This document shows, in pieces, positions 17,967 through 26,541 of a stretch of 44,418 nucleotides of DNA; the stretch's first letter is position 1, and each line of letters starts with the position of its first letter. The notes below the pieces were generated by a model, which saw only the letters and a list, made by a program, of their open reading frames with translations, was not told where the DNA came from and searched no databases. The stretch covers positions 1-44,418 of the forward strand of contig CAJMKD010000018.1 of assembly GCA_905213905.1 (NCBI GenBank), given 5' to 3'. Source of the stretch: an uncultured Sutterella sp. (GTDB taxonomy: Bacteria; Pseudomonadota; Gammaproteobacteria; Burkholderiales; Burkholderiaceae_F). The translations under genes were made by a program, and so were the position numbers.

Positions 17967-19181
17967 TCAGCTGCGCGCTTTCAGAATGGCAGCAATCGAC
18001 TTCGCGACGTGCGTGACGTTGCGGTGGTTGAGGCCGGCAACGCAGATGCGGCCGTTGCGCACGCCGTAGACGGCGAATTCTTCACGCAGGCGGTCCATTT
18101 CTTCCGGCGAAAGGCCCGTGAAGGAGAACATGCCCTTCTGCTTCGTCGCAAAGGAGAGGTCGGCGCCTTCGGCGCTCCCGGCTTCCGCCAGCGCGCGGCG
18201 CATTTCGCAGATGCGGTCGTGCATTTCGACGACGTCCTTCTTCCAGGCCTTGAGGAGCTCGGCGTCGGCGAGCACTTCAGCGACGACGTTCGCGCCGTGG
18301 GCAGGCGGGTTGGAGTATTCGGCACGCACGAGCGCCTTGAGGATCGTCGTTGCCGTGTCGGCTTCCTTCTTGTCGGCGCAGACGACGTGGAGCGCACCCA
18401 CGCGTTCGCCGTAGAGCGCAAAGTTCTTCGAGCAGGACGTGGCGGCGAGGAAGTGAATGCCGCTGTCGGCGAAAAGGCGGATGGCGTAGGCATCCTCTTC
18501 GAGCCCGTCGCCGAAGCCCTGATAGGCCATGTCGAGCATCGGGAGGAGTCCGCGCGCCTTCACGATTTCGAGCACGCGGCGCCACTCTTCATGCGTGAGG
18601 TCGAGCCCCGTCGGATTGTGGCAGCAGGCGTGCATGAGCACGAGCGTGCCCTCGTCGAGCTTTTCAAGCGCCGCGGTCATGGCTTCGAAGTCGATGCCGT
18701 CCTTGGCGGCATTGAGGTACGGGTACTTCGTGACGGCAAGCCCGTCGCCCTTGAAGATCGCAATGTGATTGCCCCAGGTCGGATCCGACACAACCGCATT
18801 GGCGACGCCGAGATACTGGCGCGCAAAAGCAGCGCCGAGCTGCAGCGCGCCCGTGCCGCCGAGCGTCTGAACGGTCGTGATGCGGCCTTCGGTCACGGCA
18901 GGCGCGACTTCACCGAAGACGAGGTGCTTGACGGCCTCGCAGAACTTCGGAATCCCGGACATCGGCATGTAGCCGTGCGGAAGCTTCCGGGCGGCGAGGC
19001 GCCCTTCGGCCTCCTCGACCACATCGAGCAGCGGCAGATTGCCCGCCTCGTTGAGGTAGCAGCCGACGCCGAGATTCACCTTCTCCGGGCGCTCGTCCTT
19101 CTTGAAAAGGTCGTTGAGCCCGAGAATGGGATCGTCCGGCATGGGTTCAAGATGGTTGAAAACCTGTTCGAGCATATTCAC
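17967..19181 (-). CDS. Aspartate/aromatic aminotransferase
   Basis: 404 residues starting at GTG 19181, with AAAGGAG 9 bases upstream (a nearby ATG at 19175 is too far from it). Fold-type I class Ia aminotransferase: PLP lysine Lys252 in SCSKNF, Asp217/Tyr220 in MLDMAYQGFGDG, Arg260 in YGERVGAL, and HACCHNPTG. It exchanges the amino group between aspartate or aromatic amino acids and 2-oxoglutarate, as AspC/TyrB do; which it prefers cannot be told from motifs. A TATAGT -10-like hexamer sits at 19312-19317 on the minus strand without a clear -35. Confidence 0.9.
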   Translation of the reverse strand: MNMLEQVFNHLEPMPDDPILGLNDLFKKDERPEKVNLGVGCYLNEAGNLPLLDVVEEAEGRLAARKLPHGYMPMSGIPKFCEAVKHLVFGEVAPAVTEGRITTVQTLGGTGALQLGAAFARQYLGVANAVVSDPTWGNHIAIFKGDGLAVTKYPYLNAAKDGIDFEAMTAALEKLDEGTLVLMHACCHNPTGLDLTHEEWRRVLEIVKARGLLPMLDMAYQGFGDGLEEDAYAIRLFADSGIHFLAATSCSKNFALYGERVGALHVVCADKKEADTATTILKALVRAEYSNPPAHGANVVAEVLADAELLKAWKKDVVEMHDRICEMRRALAEAGSAEGADLSFATKQKGMFSFTGLSPEEMDRLREEFAVYGVRNGRICVAGLNHRNVTHVAKSIAAILKARS

Positions 19182-19380
19182 GATGCGTTCTCCTTTATTC
19201 TTCGCTCACTTGTTGCTATTGATCGGTTGCCGGAGAAGCGCCGCAGCGTCCGAGAGAGAGCTGGGACATGCCTTTCACCCTGGGGACGCGCTTCTTCCGC
19301 GTAATTAGGAAACTATAAGGCGCGCCCGCTGCTGAGGGACGCGGCGCTCGCCGTGCATTCCCGGAGACTCTCACCGCTTC

Positions 19381-19402
19381 TTGATGCTTTATTGATGCTT
19401 TA
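19381..19402. repeat. Perfect 11-bp tandem duplication TTGATGCTTTA
   Basis: TTGATGCTTTA is repeated twice back to back (19381-19391 and 19392-19402) in the gap between gamma-glutamyltransferase and the aminotransferase. Same unit length as the duplication that breaks the gene near 43.8 kb. Confidence 0.9.
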
Positions 19403-19450
19403 CGTGCCCAGTCAGACATTTTGAGTAGCCTCGCCCGAAGCCCTTTGCCT

Positions 19451-21106
19451 TCAGAAGGCCATGATCTGGCCGTCCGTGCGCCGCTCGGTGGCGGCGCAGA
19501 GGACGCCCGCACCGTCGCGCAGAATCATCTGCCCTCGCCCCATCACGTCGTCGTCCGGATTCACGCTCACATCGTGCCCGCGGCGCGCGAGCGAGAGAAG
19601 CAGATGATTGGGGAAGCCCTGCTCGAAGGCAACGCGCCGCCCGCCCATCCACTGCCAGCGCGGCGCATCGAGCGCCGCCTGGGGATTGAGCCCGCGCGCG
19701 AGAAGATTCTCGAGCACCTGCACGTGCGCCTGCGGCTGCATGAGGCCGCCCATGATCCCGAAAGCGCCGAAAGGCTCGCCCGCCTTCGTGATGAAGCCCG
19801 GAATGATGGTGTGATAAGGGCGCTTGCCGCCCGCAAGCGCATTCGGGTGCGCTGGGTCGAGCGAAAAGCACTGCCCGCGGTCATTGAGCGAAATGCCTGT
19901 GCCGGGGATGACGATGCCCGAGCCAAAGCCGCGGTAATTCGATTGGATCATCGAAACCATCGTGCCTTCGGCGTCGGCCGCGCAGAAGTAGACGGTTGAG
20001 GGCGAGGCAGGCATCCCGGGTTCGGCGTCGACCGCCTCGCGCCCGATGCGGGCCGCCCGCTCTCGAGCGTAGTCTGCCGACAAAAGCGCTTCAGCCTGAA
20101 GCCGCATCGCAGCGGGCTCCGCCACGTGCGCCGCGCCGTCGGCGAGCGCGAGCTTCACGGCTTCGATCGTTCGGTGAAGCCGCTCGACGCTCTCTCTCGC
20201 GGACGGCAGCGCCTCAAGCATCCGGAGCGCCATCAGAACCGTGATGCCCTGGCCGTTGGGCGGCAGCTCCCAAATTTCATGGCCGCAGAAGTCGGCATGA
20301 AGCGGCGTCACCCATTCGGGCCGATAAGCCGCGAGATCTGATGCTCGTAGGAAGCCGCCTTCCTTTCGCATGAAGCCGTCGATATCCCGGGCGATCTCGC
20401 CGCGGTAGAAGGCTTCGCCTTTCGTTTCAGCAATGAGCCGCAGCGTCTTCGCCATGTCGGGCGAGCGGAAGATTTCGCCCGGCCGATACCAGGTTTTGCA
20501 GGTTTTGCCGGTTTTGTCGGGCTTCATGAAGGTTTCAAAGAGCCCCCGGAAAGCCGGCTGGTCCGCATATTTCTCGTACCGCCCGTAGGCGACCTGCCAC
20601 CAGCGGGCGACGTTGGGCGAGACCGGATAACCGTTTTCGGCATAGCGGATCGCGGGCGCGAGCACCGCTTCGAAAGGGAGCCGCCCGAAGCGCTCGTGAA
20701 GCGCAGCCCAGGCGCCCACGGCCCCCGGCACGTCGACGGGGAGGACGCCGTAGGGCGGGATCGCCAAGGGCGCATCGCCTTCCGTCGGAACGAGCGCCTT
20801 CAGTGCTTCGATTGAAGCGGCCGCGGGCGCCGGACCGGAGCCGTTGATCCCGTAGATTTGTCCCTTGAAGGACAGAATCGCAAAGCAGTCGGCGCCAAGT
20901 CCGTTCCCCGTCGGTTCAAAAAGCGGCTGCGACGCTGCCATCGCGACGGCCGCATCCACGGCGTTCCCGCCCGCCATGAGAATCTGAAGGCCCACGGACG
21001 CGCAGTGCGGGTTGCCGGCGCAGGCAGCGCCGTTTTTCGCGAAGACAACGCTTCTTCTCGAAGCGTACGGGAAGTTGAGCGAATCAAAGTCAAAGCGGAC
21101 GGTCAT
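19451..21106 (-). CDS. Gamma-glutamyltransferase (YwrD-like, cytoplasmic)
   Basis: 551 residues of the GGT Ntn-hydrolase family. The autocatalytic and nucleophilic residue is Thr371 in SPSTVYFCAADAEG; downstream SMIQSNYRGFGSGI and KRPYHTIIPGF match the small subunit, and FEPTGNGLGADCF the large. There is no signal peptide, so unlike E. coli Ggt it should act in the cytoplasm, as YwrD-type members do. Expected activity: removal of the gamma-glutamyl group from glutathione or related peptides. The gene sits 95 bp downstream of a GsiB-like binding protein on the same strand, suggesting linked glutathione uptake and breakdown. A 9-bp DNA repeat inserts an in-frame KTGKTCKT stretch at residues 198-205. 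Confidence 0.87.
   Translation of the reverse strand: MTVRFDFDSLNFPYASRRSVVFAKNGAACAGNPHCASVGLQILMAGGNAVDAAVAMAASQPLFEPTGNGLGADCFAILSFKGQIYGINGSGPAPAAASIEALKALVPTEGDAPLAIPPYGVLPVDVPGAVGAWAALHERFGRLPFEAVLAPAIRYAENGYPVSPNVARWWQVAYGRYEKYADQPAFRGLFETFMKPDKTGKTCKTWYRPGEIFRSPDMAKTLRLIAETKGEAFYRGEIARDIDGFMRKEGGFLRASDLAAYRPEWVTPLHADFCGHEIWELPPNGQGITVLMALRMLEALPSARESVERLHRTIEAVKLALADGAAHVAEPAAMRLQAEALLSADYARERAARIGREAVDAEPGMPASPSTVYFCAADAEGTMVSMIQSNYRGFGSGIVIPGTGISLNDRGQCFSLDPAHPNALAGGKRPYHTIIPGFITKAGEPFGAFGIMGGLMQPQAHVQVLENLLARGLNPQAALDAPRWQWMGGRRVAFEQGFPNHLLLSLARRGHDVSVNPDDDVMGRGQMILRDGAGVLCAATERRTDGQIMAF
20492..20518. repeat. Three 9-bp repeats inside the gamma-glutamyltransferase gene
   Basis: GGTTTTGCA, GGTTTTGCC and GGTTTTGTC follow each other. 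Being a multiple of three, the array stays in frame and adds a Lys-Thr-x repeat to the protein. Confidence 0.8.
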
Positions 21107-21138
21107 GGCGGAGATGTGATGAAAGTTCAGACGGAGAA

Positions 21139-21170
21139 GCGCAGGCTGCTTGAGATCGAGCAGCCTGCGC
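21139..21170 (-). other. Intergenic hairpin between GsiB-like and GGT genes
   Basis: A perfect 12-bp stem GCGCAGGCTGCT / AGCAGCCTGCGC with an 8-nt loop lies between the two genes and has only a weak T-rich tail. It may be a partial terminator or an mRNA-stabilising element that lowers enzyme output relative to the binding protein. Confidence 0.55.
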
Positions 21171-21201
21171 TGGAGGCAGAGCGGCGCGGGCTTCCGGCGC
21201 G

Positions 21202-22803
21202 CTAACCGCTCCGGAAGCTGCAGGGTCCGGCTTTTTCCGCCCAGTTCGCCTCGTAGAACTCGAAGGTCGAGTCAAGGAGCGGCCGAAAGTTCTTCAGGTG
21301 CTTGTTCACGGCCGCGAGATTGTTCTCGTACGTCAAGAACACTGCCGGCACGTCGTTCCAGATCATCTTCTGCGCTTCGCCGTAGGCGGCGTTGCGCCGT
21401 GCTTCGTCCGTTTCGGCCATGCCGCGGTCGAGCGCTGCATCCATTGCCTTGTTGCTGTAGTAGCTGTAGTTGCCGAGCTGCGGGGGCGCTTCGCGCGAGT
21501 CAAAGAGCGGCCGGATGCCCCAGTCGGGCTCCGCCGTTGAATTCGACCATCCGATCAGATAGAGGCGCACGGGCGCGGTCTTGGGATCCGGGTGCGAATC
21601 GACCATCGAAACGCGCTGCCCGGATTCAAGGAGCCGCGTCTCGGCCTGAATGCCGACCTGGCGGAGCTGCTGCTGCAGGAACTGCACGGCCTTGGCATTC
21701 GTCGACGTATTGAATGCGCCCCAGAGCTGCGTGCGGAAGCCGTTCGGATAGCCCGCTTCCTTCAGAAGCTCGCGCGCTTTCTTGGGATCGTAGGGCCAGG
21801 GGCCGAGCTTGAGGCCGCCCGGCACCTCCGGGGGCTGCACGCCCGTCGCGGGCCGCGAATAGCCGCCGTAGACCACCTTGCAGAAAGCGTCCTTGTTGAT
21901 CGCGTAGGCAATCGCCTGACGAACGCGAATGTCGTCGAAGGGCTTCTGGAGCGTGTTCATCGTGAGGTAGCGCTGCTGAATGGAGGGCTTGTTGAGCGCG
22001 TCGGCAATGTCGCTCTCCTCGACGCGCTTCATGAGCTCAGGCGGCATCGCATGCACGTAGTCGGCTTCGCCCGTGAGGACCATCTGCGCGCGGGTGCTGT
22101 TTTCCGGCACTGGAATCCAGCGGATGCCGTCGAGCTTCGGGAGCCCCGCCACGCGGTAGTTCGGATTCTTCTCAACGACAAGCCGCTCGCTCGGATTGAA
22201 GTCCTTGAGAATGTAGGGGCCCGTGCCGCAGGCGTGAAAGGCGAGGCCGTCGCTGCCGTGCTGCTTGATCGCGCTCGGGCAGATCATCTGCCCGGTGCCG
22301 TTCGCGAGCCTTGCAATGAAGGCCGACATCGGCGTCTTCAGCACGAACTTCACATGGTATTTGTCGAGCGCTTCAACATAGTCAATGAAGTTGAAGAACG
22401 TGCGGCGCGAGAGCGCGTTCTTCGGGTCGAGCACGCGCTCGAAGTTGATCTTCACGGCTTCCGAAGTGAATTCCGTGCCGTCATGGAACTTCACGCCCTC
22501 GCGAAGCTTGAAGACGTAGGTGAGCCCGTCGTCGCTCACTTCATAGGATTCGGCGAGCTGGGGCTTGGGCTCCAACTTGTCGTTGAAGGCGAAGAGGCCT
22601 TCGTAGAACGACTTCGCGACGTTTCGCGAAAGCGCATCCGTCGCGTCGTACGGGTCGAGCGTCGTGAAGCTCGTTGCGACGGCGACCGTGATCGTGCGCG
22701 CCTCCAGGGCGGCGCTCCCCGAGAGCAGGCCGATGCCTGCAAGCAGAGCGACAAAGGCGGCTGCCGCTTTCCCGTGCTGTTTCTTCGCGTGCGAAGCCTT
22801 CAT
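21202..22803 (-). CDS. Glutathione/peptide ABC transporter substrate-binding protein (GsiB-like)
   Basis: 533 residues; a Lys-rich N-terminus and hydrophobic core up to about residue 35 form a Sec signal peptide. SBP_bac_5 (DppA/OppA) family. Several stretches resemble E. coli GsiB closely: AESYEVSDDGLTYVFKLREG, FHDGTEFTSEAVKINF, GTGPYILKDF, TLQKPFDDIRVRQAIAYAINKDA and SRPATGVQPP. It should bind glutathione or a similar peptide in the periplasm. No permease or ATPase genes adjoin it; the partner gene is gamma-glutamyltransferase. E. coli gsi is likewise linked to a peptidase gene. It ends in TAG, showing that amber is used as a normal stop here. Confidence 0.87.
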   Translation of the reverse strand: MKASHAKKQHGKAAAAFVALLAGIGLLSGSAALEARTITVAVATSFTTLDPYDATDALSRNVAKSFYEGLFAFNDKLEPKPQLAESYEVSDDGLTYVFKLREGVKFHDGTEFTSEAVKINFERVLDPKNALSRRTFFNFIDYVEALDKYHVKFVLKTPMSAFIARLANGTGQMICPSAIKQHGSDGLAFHACGTGPYILKDFNPSERLVVEKNPNYRVAGLPKLDGIRWIPVPENSTRAQMVLTGEADYVHAMPPELMKRVEESDIADALNKPSIQQRYLTMNTLQKPFDDIRVRQAIAYAINKDAFCKVVYGGYSRPATGVQPPEVPGGLKLGPWPYDPKKARELLKEAGYPNGFRTQLWGAFNTSTNAKAVQFLQQQLRQVGIQAETRLLESGQRVSMVDSHPDPKTAPVRLYLIGWSNSTAEPDWGIRPLFDSREAPPQLGNYSYYSNKAMDAALDRGMAETDEARRNAAYGEAQKMIWNDVPAVFLTYENNLAAVNKHLKNFRPLLDSTFEFYEANWAEKAGPCSFRSG

Positions 22804-23229
22804 GATGTTTTCCTCTTTCGGTCGTGCGTTTTTCGTTTTGAATTGTTTGAGGCTTCCTGGCTTTATGGGATCCGTCCGATGCGCGCCAGTCCTCTTCAGG
22901 GGCAGGTTTCTTTTTCGCCCGTTTTTCGAGCGTAGCGAAGACGACGGCGGATTAACACAAACCTGCGACGTTTACCCTAAGAGAGCGCGCCTACGTTCTT
23001 TGAACCAGCGCAGGCCGCGCCCAATTAAAAAGCAGAAAAAAGCCAAACGCATGAGACGAGAGAACGAAGACGCAGTTCCGAAAAGGCGCTTTTTCTCCTT
23101 TTTCTCAGGGCGCAGCAGCCTTGCCGATCAGCGCTCTGCGGCGCCTCTGCCCGAGCGCTCAAGCCTGATGACGTTTTGGCTGATCATTTCCTAATGAAGT
23201 GCAATTCACAATGCTGAAGAAAAAAGGCC
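22804..23229. other. Intergenic region upstream of GsiB-like gene and antitoxin remnant
   Basis: No gene is supported. The left part is T-rich and precedes the GsiB-like start on the minus strand. The right part has a TTGGCT at 23176 and a short GTG/CAC inverted pair at 23199-23209 before the antitoxin remnant, which could be its operator; neither is strong. Confidence 0.4.
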
Positions 23230-23559
23230 ATGTCCGTCACGATTTCAGTTCGTTTGCCCGATTTCACGGCCCGGCAGCTTGAGACACTCGCCCGAAGGAC
23301 GCATCGATCGAAAGACGAATTGATCGTTGAAGGGCTCGAACATCTATTTGCTGAGGCGCTCTAGCAGAAAAGCGCCACGCTGAGGAGCGAAGAATTCAAC
23401 GCGCTCCTTGATTTCATCGAAAAGCCGATGCCGCCGCACGAGATGCAGAAGCTTCGCAAGCTGATGTCGAAGCCTTATGTTCGGGACGGACGCGAAGACT
23501 GCGTGGCTCCAGCGCATCCTGCACCCGGACAGGAAGCTGAAAGCGCGAAAAACTCATGA
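23230..23559 (+). pseudogene. DUF1778-type ribbon-helix-helix antitoxin, interrupted by TAG
   Basis: The first 44 codons give an RHH-like N-terminus (MSVTISVRLPDFTARQLETL, then RSKDELIVEGLEHLF) and end in TAG at 23362-23364. Reading on in the same frame gives LRSEEFNALLDFIEKPMPPHEMQKLRKLMSKPY before TGA at 23557, which resembles the C-terminal toxin-binding part of DUF1778/TacA antitoxins (SEE-F--LL-----PP-PNE-L--L). The full frame of 109 codons is close to the family's usual 90-100. No GNAT or other toxin gene follows; a strong terminator comes 7 bp after the TGA. Most likely a decayed, orphaned antitoxin. The short 44-residue RHH peptide could still bind DNA. Confidence 0.6.
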
Positions 23560-23734
23560 GGCTGTAAAAACGGCTGCCTCCAAAGAATCCCTGGAACAGC
23601 CGTTTTTTCGTGGGTTTTACCGCTCGATGCGCGACCCTAAAGGACCGCTGATTGACTGTTATCGGGAGCGACTGCGTCTTGCTGAGCGTGGTGAGGAACG
23701 TGAGCTCGCTTTCGTCCAAAGTGGGCTGTACCAT
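23414..23734 (-). pseudogene. Possible gene remnant with strong start site
   Basis: An ATG at 23734 has AAAGGAG 6 bases upstream on the minus strand, and the first ~43 codons (MVQPTLDESELTFLTTL...) read like ordinary protein. The frame then runs straight through the terminator stem at 23566-23608 and antisense to the antitoxin, where the composition becomes Ser/Arg-rich and not protein-like. This suggests the 5' end of a gene whose remainder has been lost. No family recognised. It could also be a leader peptide ahead of an attenuator-like stem. Confidence 0.3.
23566..23608. terminator. Intrinsic terminator after the antitoxin remnant
   Basis: AAAAACGGCTG and CAGCCGTTTTTT form a strong stem with a T-run on the plus strand and an A/T-run on the other, so it can work in both directions. 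Confidence 0.88.
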
Positions 23735-23900
23735 GGGCTTCTCCTTTGGATCAAAAGTTTACGTACGCAGGCCTTTCGCCAAAATTGCGGCTATCGATCG
23801 ACTCATACTCATTTTCCAAAAGCCCGCTTCCTGGAAAATGCAACAACCTGGCGCCGGCCGCGCCGCGCACTTGCGGCCTGTTTTAACAAGCGATTTATTA

Positions 23901-23919
23901 GTTAATGATTTCCATTCTC
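23901..23919. promoter_or_regulatory. Fur-box-like site upstream of the ZIP transporter
   Basis: GTTAATGATTTCCATTCTC matches the 19-bp Fur consensus at 14 of 19 positions by my count. It lies 68 bp before the ZIP start in an AT-rich promoter region, and faces the gene remnant on the other strand as well. Confidence 0.6.
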
Positions 23920-23987
23920 ATTTATAGTAGTAATTCGCTATAGGTTGTAGTATTCTCTTAGAAATTATCAATAAAGGAAGTCTCCTC

Positions 23988-24815
23988 ATGCTCGACGCCA
24001 TCAACCTCAACGCGCTCCTCTACGCCGGGCTCGGCACGGGCGTGACGTTTCTCTGCACGGCCTTGGGCGCCGCCGCAGTCTTTCTCGTGAAGCCCGCCAC
24101 CGCCGCCGCCTCCGCCTCGCGCGCCAAGTTCATGGAAACGATCTCGCTCGGCTTTGCGGCCGGCATCATGATTGCGGCAGCGGTCTGGAGCCTTCTCATT
24201 CCAGCCCTCGACATGGTGGAAAGCTCGGGCGGGGTTCCCTGGCTCTGGGGAACAGGCGGCTTTCTCGCGGGCGCCCTCTTTCTGAAGCTTCTTGACTCCG
24301 CCATGCCCCACCTGCACCCGGGTGCAGCTGCGCCCGAGGGGCCGAAGTCGAAGCTCCATCGCGCAGAGCTTCTTTTCATCGCCATTACGCTGCACAACAT
24401 GCCTGAAGGCGGCTCCGTCGGACTGTCTGCGGGCCTTGCGGGCCTCTCCGAGTCGCCCGCCGCGCTCACCACGGCCATTGCGCTCGCGCTCGGGATCGGC
24501 ATTCAGAACATTCCGGAAGGCGCCGCCGTTTCGCTTCCCATGGCGCAGCAGGGCATGAGCCGGATGAAGGCCTTTCTCTACGGCGCGCTTTCGGGCGCCG
24601 TAGAGCCTGTCTGCGCCATTGTCACGGTGCTCGCGATTCCGGTTTTCCTCCCGGCGATGCCCTTCCTTCTCGCCTTTGCGGCGGGCGCCATGATCTATGT
24701 CGTCGTTGAGGAGCTCATTCCGGCGGCGCACCTCTCGGAGCATTCCGACGCCGGGACGCTTGCCGTGATCGCGGGCTTTGCGCTCATGATGGCGCTCGAC
24801 ACGGCGCTCGGCTGA
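23988..24815 (+). CDS. ZIP family metal transporter (GufA/ZupT-like)
   Basis: 275 residues with about eight hydrophobic segments. The metal-site motifs of ZIP transporters are clear: HNMPEG in the fourth helix and IQNIPEG in the fifth, with a PHLHP stretch in the variable loop between helices three and four, a common metal-binding place. It imports divalent metal (Zn, Fe or Mn) across the inner membrane. Start supported by AAAGGAAG. The Fur-box-like site upstream suggests iron-dependent control and therefore iron as a substrate. The promoter region is much more AT-rich than the coding sequence. Confidence 0.88.
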   Translation: MLDAINLNALLYAGLGTGVTFLCTALGAAAVFLVKPATAAASASRAKFMETISLGFAAGIMIAAAVWSLLIPALDMVESSGGVPWLWGTGGFLAGALFLKLLDSAMPHLHPGAAAPEGPKSKLHRAELLFIAITLHNMPEGGSVGLSAGLAGLSESPAALTTAIALALGIGIQNIPEGAAVSLPMAQQGMSRMKAFLYGALSGAVEPVCAIVTVLAIPVFLPAMPFLLAFAAGAMIYVVVEELIPAAHLSEHSDAGTLAVIAGFALMMALDTALG

Positions 24816-24858
24816 GAGCCGGCCGGCGCGCCTGAGGATCCTCGTCCGACTCGTCGGC

Positions 24859-26052
24859 CTAGGCCTTGCTGCGGAAGACGCGCGTGAAAAGCGCAACTGC
24901 CGCGACTGCAACGAGAAGCGCCGCTTCGCAAAGGAAGGCAAAGGAGAGCGAAGTTGCCTTCGCAAGCGCGCCGATTCCGGCCGGCCCCGCAAGGAGCCCC
25001 GCATAGCCCATCGTCGTCGCGGCGCTCAAGGCAAGGCTCATCGGCATTTCCTTCTGCTCGCCCGTCGCCGCAAAAGCGATCGGCACGAGATTGGCGACGC
25101 CGAGGCCAATCAGGAAGAACGCCGCGAGCGACCCCCAGAAGCCCGGCGAAAGGACGGCAAGCGCGAAGGCGGCAGCGGCGCCCGCCGCGCCGAAGACAAC
25201 GGTCTTGCGCGGGCCGATCGCCATGATGACGCGGTCGCCCAAGAGTCGCATGAGGGTCATCGCGACCGAAAAGACGGCGAAGCCCATGCCAGCGTGCTCG
25301 ATCGCCGCGCCCTTGTCCTCCATCAGGAAAAGCGCGCCCCAGTCGAGAATCGAGCCCTCGACCATGAACATGATGAAGCAGACGGCGCCAAGAAGCAGCA
25401 CGATGCCTTTCGGGATCGCAAATTTCGGGCCCGAATGGCCGTCCGCATCGGGGGCGCACCCTGCGTCGGGGAGCATCCAGGCGCCCGCCTTCATCCAGAG
25501 GGCCGCGCAAAGCGCGCTCAGCACGCTCGCCGCGGCCGCCCCCGGGATCCCAGCCGACTGAAGCGCCGTCATGACGCCCGCACCCGCAACGCCGCCGATG
25601 GAATAAAGCGCATGAAAGCCCGAAAGAAGCTTGCGGCCGCTTCGGGCCTCTACGACCACCGAATGGATGTTCATGCCGACGTCGATCGCGCCGAAGAAGG
25701 CGCCGAAAAGAAACAAAAGCGCCACGGTGGCGGCTGTGCTCGGCGCCGCAGCTGAAAGAAGCGCAACGGCTGCAAGGAGCGCCGCCGTCGCGGGAACGGC
25801 CGCGGCGAGAATGCACTTGGCGCCCCGGCGGGCGATCAGAATGCCCGAATAAGGCATGGTGACGAGCGCGCCGAGCCCGATCGAAAGAAGCACGGCGCCG
25901 AAAGCTGCTTCATCGAGCCCGAGCGCCGACTTCACAAACGGCACGAGCGAGGCCCAAAGCGCCATGAAGAAGCCCGCGAGGAAAAAGGAAATGCGCGTCG
26001 CACTGTGCGAAGGCGGAATTTCCTCAAGCCAATCGAACGAAAAGCGGCTCAT
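24859..26052 (-). CDS. MFS transporter (YbjJ-like)
   Basis: 397 residues, about 12 hydrophobic helices. The stretch FGAIDVGMNIHSVVVEARSG followed by LSGFHALYSIGGVAG is typical of the YbjJ-type MFS subgroup; the substrate of that group is not established. The gene converges on the ZIP transporter with a 43-bp gap and ends in TAG. AAAGGAC precedes the ATG. Probably a sugar or small-molecule exporter/importer of the inner membrane; no more can be said. Confidence 0.82.
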   Translation of the reverse strand: MSRFSFDWLEEIPPSHSATRISFFLAGFFMALWASLVPFVKSALGLDEAAFGAVLLSIGLGALVTMPYSGILIARRGAKCILAAAVPATAALLAAVALLSAAAPSTAATVALLFLFGAFFGAIDVGMNIHSVVVEARSGRKLLSGFHALYSIGGVAGAGVMTALQSAGIPGAAAASVLSALCAALWMKAGAWMLPDAGCAPDADGHSGPKFAIPKGIVLLLGAVCFIMFMVEGSILDWGALFLMEDKGAAIEHAGMGFAVFSVAMTLMRLLGDRVIMAIGPRKTVVFGAAGAAAAFALAVLSPGFWGSLAAFFLIGLGVANLVPIAFAATGEQKEMPMSLALSAATTMGYAGLLAGPAGIGALAKATSLSFAFLCEAALLVAVAAVALFTRVFRSKA

Positions 26053-26541
26053 GAAGGTCCTTTACTTATTAAAGCAGCGGTGATGCAGCGGCAAGAATCG
26101 CCGGAAGCGAGGCCGAAGAGCGCGTTGCCCACTTGCGCCCCATCGGAGCGGCAGCACATTGTAGCGGTGCGGCAAGAGCAGCAGCGTCCGTCTTCCCAGG
26201 CCATGCGCGGACATCCGCCCTCGGCCTAAGGCTTCCCGCCTAAACCGAAACGAGTCGCAACAAAGAAGCGGGAAAACCAAGCGGAAACCGATCGCACGTC
26301 AATATTTTCACGTACAGCCTCTGCAATAATGGAATCAGGAAGCCCGACCGCGGGCGCCGATGGAGCGGCGCAGATTGGCTGCGCCGGCGTCCCCGGCACA
26401 CGGATCGGGTCCTCGAGAACCAAGCTCCCGAAAGCGCCGGGCGCTTTCTGACGCGGACGCGCCGGCCCAGAGCCGGCAGAGCCCGCGCGCCATGCCCGCG
26501 CAGCGCCTTTCCTGAGCTGCGTCACCTGAGAAGGAGGTCTC
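26053..26541. other. Divergent intergenic region between MFS and stress-protein genes
   Basis: No gene is supported across 489 bp. The AT-rich piece at 26300-26340 (with AATAAT at about 26327) is the likeliest promoter for the universal stress protein; no full -35/-10 pair is convincing. The remainder is GC-rich without clear structure. Confidence 0.4.

Noticed and set aside
5690..23364. Amber codon reassignment or pyrrolysine-type recoding, suggested by two in-frame TAG codons.
   Set aside because: TAG is the ordinary stop of the GsiB-like, MFS, TonB-like and NifK-like genes in the same window, and their products end at the expected lengths.
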